From: Flavobacterium nitratireducens
GTDB taxonomy: Bacteria > Bacteroidota > Bacteroidia > Flavobacteriales > Flavobacteriaceae
NCBI RefSeq assembly: GCF_029625335.1
Contig: NZ_CP121111.1
Coordinates: 1,984,001 to 2,048,000, forward strand
Reading direction: 5' to 3'
Length of the DNA: 64,000 nucleotides
Shown one piece after another: positions 57,756 through 64,000 of this stretch. A program made the translations under genes and the position numbers. The notes below the pieces were generated by a model that saw only the letters and a list, made by a program, of their open reading frames with translations, did no database searches and had not been told where the DNA came from. Within the stretch, counting starts at the first letter, position 1. The number at the start of each line of letters is the position of its first letter.

Positions 57756-58613
57756 TTATTTGGAGTTGGTAAAAGTAGCTTCCATCGCTTTCATCATTTT
57801 ATCAGTAGACCAATTCCCAGACACAATCATACGTCTAACGGTATACAAGGGATTGATAGAATCTCTTTTGGTCGCTAAGATAAAAGCCATTTTATAATCA
57901 CTTTTTTTAAGTTCAGGAATTGCTGCGGTGTTCCATAATCCAAAAGGGTAGGCAAAATAATCGATTGGTTTTCCAATGATGGTTTCCAGTCTTTTTTTAG
58001 GTTTGTCCAATTGTGTATTCCAATCTTCGCCAGCATATTTGGTTACCATGTGGTGGTCCCAAGTGTGAGCGGCAATGCAATTTCCATCGTCAGAAAGTGT
58101 TTTGATTTCGCTTTCGCTTAGATAATTAGGACGATTGATAGCAACAGTCATGATAAAGAAAACACCTTTGAAATTGTATTTTTTCATTTCGGCTGCACCA
58201 ATGCTGAATTGTTCTCCACGAGTATCATCAAAAGTAATCATCACTGGTTTTGACGGTAATGCTTTGTTGTACACCAAATAATCGTATAGTTCGTGGGGTA
58301 AAATACTGTGGTAACCCGCATCAGAAAGGGCTTTCATTTGCTCGGCAAAAGCAGCTGGTTTTACGGTGTAGGTTTTGGTCATTTCCCCAGCAGAAGCCGA
58401 AAAATCTTTGATATTATGATAGCATAAAATGGGAACTTCTTTGCGTGCTAAAATTGCGGCTGCCTCATTGGCAACTGATTTTGGTTGTACTTTTGGAACA
58501 GCAATAGTATCAGGTGTAGCACTGACTTCTTTTTCAATTTGTTTGTTCTTTTTTTCCTGACAAGAGAATATTAAAAAAAGACTGAAAATACCAGGTAATA
58601 TCCATTTTTTCAT
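57756..58613 (-). CDS. Polysaccharide deacetylase (NodB-type) lipoprotein
   Basis: 285-aa predicted lipoprotein (KKWILPGIFSLFLIFSCQEK). Carbohydrate esterase 4 fold: PVMITFDDTRGEQ (about 122-134, catalytic and metal-binding Asp), the metal pair in AAHTWDHHM (about 187-195), and FAYPFGLWN. Removes N- or O-acetyl groups from surface or exogenous glycan. It lies 18 bp after the companion lipoprotein gene upstream, probably co-transcribed. Confidence 0.9.
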   Translation of the reverse strand: MKKWILPGIFSLFLIFSCQEKKNKQIEKEVSATPDTIAVPKVQPKSVANEAAAILARKEVPILCYHNIKDFSASAGEMTKTYTVKPAAFAEQMKALSDAGYHSILPHELYDYLVYNKALPSKPVMITFDDTRGEQFSIGAAEMKKYNFKGVFFIMTVAINRPNYLSESEIKTLSDDGNCIAAHTWDHHMVTKYAGEDWNTQLDKPKKRLETIIGKPIDYFAYPFGLWNTAAIPELKKSDYKMAFILATKRDSINPLYTVRRMIVSGNWSTDKMMKAMEATFTNSK

Positions 58614-58631
58614 TGTAGAAATGGGGTAAAA

Positions 58632-59657
58632 TTATTGAAATTGAATATAACTTGGTTTTGGAGAGAATTCTAACAATTGCTCTGGAGTATAGATTTTCCA
58701 ATCATTCCAATTGTCATTTTTATAAAACAATTTGAATCCTGTAAACTGTACCGGTTCTCTGTAAATGTATCTTAAATAAGTAGAACGTTTTAATACTTGA
58801 CTACCAAAACCGTCCATGTCCATCACAATTTGGACTTCGGGTACTTTTTTAATGTCTTTGTAATTCGTTACCATTCCTTGAGTAAATCGATGTACCACTA
58901 AGACTTTGGGTGGTAATTTATTTTCGCGTACAATTCTCGCCAAAAGAGTGACAGCGTCATTAATATCATCGGCAGACATGGTTCCGATTTTTTTACCAGG
59001 AACATGTCCTGTTTTCATCGAAAATTCAGGATCAATTCCTAGGTGAACATTAGGTAAGGCCAAATATTTTTCTAATAAAGTCGCTTCTTCTTTCACCGTA
59101 CTGTGCCCTACTTGAATATCTAAAAAAACTAAAGCATTAATGGGTTTGGCCCAGTTTAAAAGGGTGTCTATTTGTTTAAAAGGCATGCGCATATTGTAGC
59201 GATTGCCCGCTCCAGGTGCACCCTGAGCCGAAACAGCAATGTAATGTAAGGCGGGAATTGTAATCACAGTCGAATCGGCGGCTTGCCATTTGGCTACTTC
59301 GGCTTTTAATTTTTCAATCATTTCTGCTCTTGGATATTCGCCTAGTACGCCCATTCTTTTCGAATACAAATTACCATAAAAAGCAATAATTCGGTGATAG
59401 GGTAATAACGCTCCCGGCAATGGATAAGGCGCTTTTACGGGCCACAAACCCGTGGTATCTTTATTGGCTAAAGCTTTCATTCTCCGATTGTAATCGACAG
59501 TGTCAATGACTTTGGGTTTCGTAACGACCGAATCCTTTTTTACTTCGGTACTATCGATGTTCTTTGCTTCTTTTGTATCCGATTTACTTTGGTTACAATT
59601 GGTAAAAACAAAAAATAAAAACGGGCTAATGAGTAGGGCTAAAGCATATTTTTTCAT
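58632..59657 (-). CDS. Uncharacterised lipoprotein, possible TIM-barrel glycosidase-like
   Basis: 341-aa lipoprotein (MKKYALALLISPFLFFVFTNCNQ). After a Lys/Asp/Thr linker, the body from about 65 has LLPYHRIIAFYGNLYS, ALVFLDIQVGHS, HLGIDPEFSM and VLVVHRFTQGMV: alternating beta strands and helices with acidic residues at strand ends, which is TIM-barrel-like. I do not recognise a named family. Upstream of and co-oriented with the deacetylase, suggesting a joint role on a polysaccharide. Confidence 0.65.
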   Translation of the reverse strand: MKKYALALLISPFLFFVFTNCNQSKSDTKEAKNIDSTEVKKDSVVTKPKVIDTVDYNRRMKALANKDTTGLWPVKAPYPLPGALLPYHRIIAFYGNLYSKRMGVLGEYPRAEMIEKLKAEVAKWQAADSTVITIPALHYIAVSAQGAPGAGNRYNMRMPFKQIDTLLNWAKPINALVFLDIQVGHSTVKEEATLLEKYLALPNVHLGIDPEFSMKTGHVPGKKIGTMSADDINDAVTLLARIVRENKLPPKVLVVHRFTQGMVTNYKDIKKVPEVQIVMDMDGFGSQVLKRSTYLRYIYREPVQFTGFKLFYKNDNWNDWKIYTPEQLLEFSPKPSYIQFQ

Positions 59658-59766
59658 AGAAAAATCAATTTGAGACGGTACACAAATGTAAAGTATTTCG
59701 GCTATCGATTTTGGATTTTAGCAAGGATTCTCAAGCCGAAATATGTTAATTTTTCCTGTCTGCTTT

Positions 59767-60225
59767 TTAGGGTTTAACCAAGGAAACCTCTTTAAAAGTT
59801 ACCATTTTTTTGTTTGAATTTGTCCAAGAATTTGACACATAATTCATTACATCGGCAACTTCTTCATCGCTCAAACCCATTGGAGGCATCATGGCATTGT
59901 ATTTTTTGCCATTGACTAGAATTTCTCCTTTTTGACCGTATTTTATCGCATGAATGCTTTCGGTTCTTTTCTTTTTTAACCAATCGGAACCGTCCAAAGG
60001 TGGGAACGTACTAGCATTTCCTTTGCCATTGGCCATGTGGCATTGAATACAAAATTCGCTGTAGACTTCTTTGCCTCGGGCAATACTTTTTTGCAAAGCC
60101 GTTTGTTGTTGGATTTCGGTAAGGCTTAGATAGGATGATGTTGAACTGAAGTTTTTTTCGCTATGCGAATGATAAAAATAGACAGCAGCCAATAATGAGA
60201 ATCCGAAAGAAAGTTTATTAATCAT
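59767..60225 (-). CDS. c-type cytochrome
   Basis: 152-aa exported monohaem cytochrome c. The start MINKLSFGFSLLAAVYFYHS at 60225 supplies the export signal; the ORF extends 20 codons upstream without homology. Haem motif CIQCH (about 58-62), sixth ligand likely Met in MMPPMGLSDEE. Class I fold. It follows the PQQ-type dehydrogenase gene on the same strand across the dispersed repeat, so it may accept electrons from it. Confidence 0.85.
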   Translation of the reverse strand: MINKLSFGFSLLAAVYFYHSHSEKNFSSTSSYLSLTEIQQQTALQKSIARGKEVYSEFCIQCHMANGKGNASTFPPLDGSDWLKKKRTESIHAIKYGQKGEILVNGKKYNAMMPPMGLSDEEVADVMNYVSNSWTNSNKKMVTFKEVSLVKP

Positions 60226-60282
60226 GAGGAAATTTGTTTGAATTAAATTACGATCTGTTACTGGTACATATTTTAAAAATGG

Positions 60283-60430
60283 CACACTAAGCTGTCTGCT
60301 GACAGGCAGGTGAGGCGGATTTAAATCGATAAAAACGGATATTTTTAGTTCACTAATCTGTGAAAATCCGCCTAATCCGTGTTATCTGCGTGCTATATTG
60401 AGCTATTAGTCCGCAAAGCGGACAGTCATA
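60283..60430. repeat. Dispersed intergenic element, copy 2
   Basis: About 148 bp with CTGTCTGCTGACAGGCAGG at its left, GATAAAAACGGATATTTTT in the middle, ATCTG/AATCCG blocks, and the end CGGACAGTCATA. It parallels the element at 27041-27198 in order and spacing. Confidence 0.6.
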
Positions 60431-60435
60431 TTGGA

Positions 60436-61560
60436 TTAATTCGGTATAATTTTCACAATGCCTTTTCCTTCTACACCCATGTAAATATAACCATCCGGTC
60501 CTTGTTTTACATTGCGCATTCGGCCCATATTAGTGGCAATTTTTTTTCTGCCAATGACTGTATCACCGTTGAGTTTAACCAATTCCAAATATTGAAATTT
60601 GAGCGAACCCACTAGTAAATATCCTTTCCAATCTGGGTATTTATCACTGGTCACAAAAGTCATTCCAGATGGAGCAATAGAAGGTGCCCAATAATAAAGA
60701 GGCTGTTCCATTCCGGCTTTCTCCGTTTCGTTTGTGATTATAGAGTTGTCATAATTGATGCCATAGGTAATCACTTGCCAGCCGTAATTTGCGCCTTTTT
60801 TGATGATGTTGATTTCGTCACCACCTTGCGGACCGTGTTCGTGTTCCCAAATAGCACCTGTAAAAGGATTTTTGACTAATCCCTGTGGATTACGATGACC
60901 ATAGCTGTAAATAGCCTCTTTTGTGTTGGCCTGACCTACAAAAGGATTGTCTTTTGGAATACTGCCGTCGTCGTTAAGGCGGTAAATTTTACCTGCGTCA
61001 CGAGTAAGGTCCTGCGGATTTTCATTTTCAAAACCACGACTCCCAATAGAGAAGAAAAGAAAACCGTTGTTGTCAAAAGTAATTCGGGAACCAAAATGAT
61101 GCGATCTTTTAGAATTAGGCGTTGCTTTATAAATCTTTTCGATATTTACTAAACTTTCATCTTCCAGTTTGGCTCTAATGATGGCGGTATTGGCGCCACC
61201 TGCTTCGCCTTCGCCTTCCATGGAAGAATAGCTCATGTAAATCCAACCATTTTTGGCATAATCTGGATGCAATTCAATATCCATTAAACCACCTTGACCG
61301 CGATTGTACACCGCAGGAACATTTTTAACTTCGGTTTTAACTCCATTTTTGACATGGTATAAAATACCTGATTTTTCGGTAACTAATAATGAGCCATCCG
61401 GTAAAAATGCCATGCCCCAAGGATTGTTAATGCCATCGGCAACGGCTTCAAAACGGTAGTTTACCGCCTCTTCCTGTAGCGGAATGGCATCGTTAGTTTT
61501 TAACTGTGCCTCACAATTAAAAATGAAAAAGGAAAAGAATAATAAAGCTAAAGTTTTCAT
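60436..61560 (-). CDS. PQQ-dependent sugar dehydrogenase (soluble, Gdh-B/Asd type)
   Basis: 374-aa secreted six-bladed beta-propeller. Signal MKTLALLFFSFFIFNCEAQ with a lipobox-like Cys. Family motifs are NPWGMAFLPDGSLLVTEKSG, GQGGLMDIELHPDY with the catalytic His, HHFGSRITFD, SYGHRNPQGLV and EHGPQGGDEINIIKKGANYG with the PQQ/metal region. Oxidises aldoses to lactones in the periplasm or outside the cell. No PQQ biosynthesis genes are in the window. The cytochrome c gene is next downstream. Confidence 0.9.
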   Translation of the reverse strand: MKTLALLFFSFFIFNCEAQLKTNDAIPLQEEAVNYRFEAVADGINNPWGMAFLPDGSLLVTEKSGILYHVKNGVKTEVKNVPAVYNRGQGGLMDIELHPDYAKNGWIYMSYSSMEGEGEAGGANTAIIRAKLEDESLVNIEKIYKATPNSKRSHHFGSRITFDNNGFLFFSIGSRGFENENPQDLTRDAGKIYRLNDDGSIPKDNPFVGQANTKEAIYSYGHRNPQGLVKNPFTGAIWEHEHGPQGGDEINIIKKGANYGWQVITYGINYDNSIITNETEKAGMEQPLYYWAPSIAPSGMTFVTSDKYPDWKGYLLVGSLKFQYLELVKLNGDTVIGRKKIATNMGRMRNVKQGPDGYIYMGVEGKGIVKIIPN

Positions 61561-61644
61561 AGTTTTAGTGTTAGACTTCGACTTTAAAGGTAGGGAAAAA
61601 ATAATAAATGTGTTTCTTATACTTATTTGTTGAAAATGAAATAA

Positions 61645-64000
61645 CTATATCGATAAATTAATGATAGAAACAAATTCGCCAACAACTCTCATTGCTGCTC
61701 CATTTTCTTCATTGATAACAATATTTTCATATGAATCATCAAATGAATTAGGTCTCAAAACTATTGAAAGGTGTTGCCATCCTTCTTCTGTATATGTTTT
61801 TTCACTTGAATAAGTTTTGATTGTAAAAGCAGAATTAAAATCTGGATCTTGAATGTCCATATTTTCTATTAAAACGATTTTACCGTTTCTACTACCACCT
61901 GAATCCTTTTTAAATAAACAAATTGAACCGTTTGGGATTACTCTATTCATAGATTCACCAATTATTTTACAAGCAAAATAATCGGCGTTAATTTTGATGT
62001 TTTTAGGGACTTCAATTAAGCTAAAATCTTTGTCGTACTGCATTTCACTGAAAGTTCCTGCTGCAGCATAAAAGTTATATAATGGTATAAGATTCTTAGG
62101 TTCGATTGTATCTTGAATTGGAAAGATTTGATTTTCAATATCAACCTTATTATCTATTGTTTTTAATTTTTCTTCTGTTGTGATATAATGATAAATACTG
62201 TCAATTACTGGTTGTTTAAGATGAAATTTAAAATGTACAACTGGTAATTGAGTAATGGGCATATAACTTTGTTCAATAGAATTAGGTATTATAGTAACAT
62301 CTCCCATGAAATAAAAATCAGTTCCTTCACCATCTTCTTTTTTTACAAATAGTAAAATTCGATTTGAATTAATTACATCTTTAATCTCATTACTATCTAT
62401 CTTTCTATTTGATCTTGATTCCCATGCAAATGTCGAGGGATTAATAAAATGGTCATTGTAATTTATATTGTTATCTATTTCATCAGATTTATGATATGTT
62501 ACAAAACATGGTGTGATTCTTTCGTTTGTACGATAGCCATAAACAGTACTACTGATGTCTTTTTCCCAATTTAACAATCTACACACGTCTTTTCGACTGT
62601 ATTTGTTGTAGAGAATTAATCCATTTAAAAAGTATTCTTTTTTATATAAGGTATCAAATGTACTAATCGAATAATTTATAGAATCTAATAGAAAATGTTT
62701 AAAAATAGAATTCTTTAATACTTCTTTAAATTCATGTTGAAACTGTAATGTGTTCTCTTTTAAAGATATAATTTTCTCATCTTTTCTAATAAATAAAAAG
62801 TTTATGTTTCTTATGCAAGAATCAATAGTTGCTTGGTTTGGAGTATAATTATAAAGACTAAATATAGTTTTTTTAAATTCTGAAACACTTAATTCATGTT
62901 TTAGTATTAATTCTTTTAATATATAACTTTCTTCAACTCTTTTAGAATTATTAATTTCTTTAGAAAATAATTCTAAAAGTTTAATTTCTTTATGGGATAA
63001 TTCTGATTTATAATCTTTTTCGATTTTTAAAATGAAATTATAATATGAATTGGAATAGTTTACATACAAATATGGGTCTCTTGAACCATGTTCAATAAAA
63101 TCCATCATCATTGGAATTCGACCTAATTTGAATTTCAACAAATTGTAATCCTTTTTCAAATCAGCTAATAATTGCATATTTGCAGAATCAATTGACTTAA
63201 ATATTTTTTCTTTAGTAATTTCGTCAAAATTGATGGTCGAAGCACCAGGAATCATTCTGCTACCCTCTGTAATTAGTTTTCTTAAAGTGTCCTTATTGTA
63301 AGAAGTATCACCATACAATGCAATAGGAATTAGATAATTATTTTCATAATTCCCAATAAAATCAATCACTGTTACATAACTTTTTCCATCAACTTTTCTT
63401 AGCCCTCTACCTAACTGCTGAATAAATATAATTGCAGATTCTGTAGGGCGGAGCATAATAATCTGATTGATTTTTGGAATATCAATTCCTTCGTTGAAAA
63501 TATCAACTGTAAAAATATAATCTAGTTTTTCGTTTAAATTATCTGATTCTAATCTTTCAATAGATTTAGCTCTTTCTTCTTCTGAGCTATCACCTGTTAG
63601 AGCAATTGTTTTAAACCCTTTCAAATTGAATAACGCAGATAATTCGATTGCTTCGTTTTTTCTTGAACAAAATATTAAGCCTCTAGTTATTCCATTGTCG
63701 CTTCCATAAAAAGATGCTTGTTCAATTATTCTGTCTACTCTTTCACTTGATATTAATAAATTAAAATCTGATTTATTGTCAATCTCTTTATTATCAACTA
63801 ATAAATCAGTTACTCCATAGTAGTGAAATGTACTTAACATTTCTTCCTCCATTGCTCTATTTAATCTAATCTCATAGGCAATATTATGATCAAATAATTG
63901 AAAAATATTGTTCCCATCAGTTCTTTCGGGTGTAGCTGTCATTCCTAAAAGGAATTTAGGCTCAAAATAATCTAATAAACGTAAATATGAATCTGCACCA
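61645..64000 (-). CDS. SF2 helicase-DUF3427 protein with C-terminal LexA/S24 peptidase domain (5' end beyond window)
   Basis: 785 codons are visible; the gene enters from beyond the right edge. Helicase motif III-type FLLGMTATPERTDG is followed by RecA-like domain 2 (GLIFCSRKNEA, NEGIDIPKINQIIML, IQQLGRGLRK). A long DUF3427-type region follows, ending near FAWESRSNRK and ILLFVKKEDGEGTDFYFMG. The last ~130 residues are a LexA/UmuD-like S24 domain: AAAGTFSE, ACKIIGESMNRVIPNGSI with nucleophile Ser (61951-61953), NGKIVLIE, and FTIKTY with the Lys (61816-61818). The missing N terminus may carry a PLD-type nuclease, as in relatives. Defence or repair role is inference. Confidence 0.85.
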   Translation of the reverse strand, partial: GADSYLRLLDYFEPKFLLGMTATPERTDGNNIFQLFDHNIAYEIRLNRAMEEEMLSTFHYYGVTDLLVDNKEIDNKSDFNLLISSERVDRIIEQASFYGSDNGITRGLIFCSRKNEAIELSALFNLKGFKTIALTGDSSEEERAKSIERLESDNLNEKLDYIFTVDIFNEGIDIPKINQIIMLRPTESAIIFIQQLGRGLRKVDGKSYVTVIDFIGNYENNYLIPIALYGDTSYNKDTLRKLITEGSRMIPGASTINFDEITKEKIFKSIDSANMQLLADLKKDYNLLKFKLGRIPMMMDFIEHGSRDPYLYVNYSNSYYNFILKIEKDYKSELSHKEIKLLELFSKEINNSKRVEESYILKELILKHELSVSEFKKTIFSLYNYTPNQATIDSCIRNINFLFIRKDEKIISLKENTLQFQHEFKEVLKNSIFKHFLLDSINYSISTFDTLYKKEYFLNGLILYNKYSRKDVCRLLNWEKDISSTVYGYRTNERITPCFVTYHKSDEIDNNINYNDHFINPSTFAWESRSNRKIDSNEIKDVINSNRILLFVKKEDGEGTDFYFMGDVTIIPNSIEQSYMPITQLPVVHFKFHLKQPVIDSIYHYITTEEKLKTIDNKVDIENQIFPIQDTIEPKNLIPLYNFYAAAGTFSEMQYDKDFSLIEVPKNIKINADYFACKIIGESMNRVIPNGSICLFKKDSGGSRNGKIVLIENMDIQDPDFNSAFTIKTYSSEKTYTEEGWQHLSIVLRPNSFDDSYENIVINEENGAAMRVVGEFVSIINLSI

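Overview
The window looks like a chromosomal segment of a Flavobacterium-type member of the Flavobacteriaceae (Bacteroidota). By eye it is AT-rich, roughly one third G+C. Several genes are preceded by the Bacteroidota -7 promoter element TAnnTTTG and lack Shine-Dalgarno motifs. The gene content includes families typical of this group: a PorW/SprE-like gliding and secretion TPR lipoprotein, a GLPGLI-family protein, a head-GIN (DUF2807) protein, an F-type ATPase locus without atpD/atpC, and a SusC-like outer-membrane protein with a carboxypeptidase-regulatory-like domain.

Layout. 0-17 kb is mostly minus strand: mnmG (cut by the window start), ybeY, a DUF4175-like membrane/coiled-coil protein, gltX (+), an SPFH protein (+), a small YtxH/holin-like/DUF cluster, glnS, folB (+), tRNA-Cys (+), a LysE-type exporter, a DUF2807 protein and rnr. 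17.4-18.07 kb is a gene-free, very AT-rich block with a cluster of TGTTGATAACCT boxes; I read it as a likely replication origin. Two parS-like palindromes (TGTTCCACGTGGAACA type) lie at 1.85-1.91 kb. 18-55.7 kb is mostly plus strand: rpiB, tex, a GH3-family protein, UDP-glucuronate decarboxylase and a glycosyltransferase, purD, upp (-), a family-9 glycosyltransferase, a TonB-type outer-membrane protein, porW, bactofilin, atpZ-atpB-atpE-atpF-atpH-atpA-atpG, a flippase, dut, a sugar nucleotidyltransferase, a TPR protein, a DUF4292 lipoprotein and an EnvC-like hydrolase activator. 55.7-64 kb is minus strand: a decayed transglutaminase/ATP-grasp locus, a polysaccharide deacetylase with a companion lipoprotein, a cytochrome c next to a PQQ-type sugar dehydrogenase, and the 3' part of an SF2 helicase-DUF3427 protein ending in a LexA/S24-type protease domain.

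Sequence integrity. At least seven genes are interrupted by one-base indels. Five of these (plus a probable sixth at the glycosyltransferase-9 start) sit in runs of exactly seven A or T where eight would restore the frame, which points to homopolymer undercalling rather than biology. Two others (GH3 and ATP-grasp) are one-base insertions. The ATP-grasp/transglutaminase locus also carries an apparent large deletion and a Cys-to-Tyr change at the expected catalytic position, so decay there is more likely to be real.

Most unusual item: the helicase-DUF3427-S24 fusion at the right edge, which keeps the Ser-Lys dyad and an Ala-Gly cleavage-type site. This suggests a damage-responsive, self-cleaving helicase of possible defence function. 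The origin/parS arrangement is the other structural feature that ordinary gene annotation would miss.
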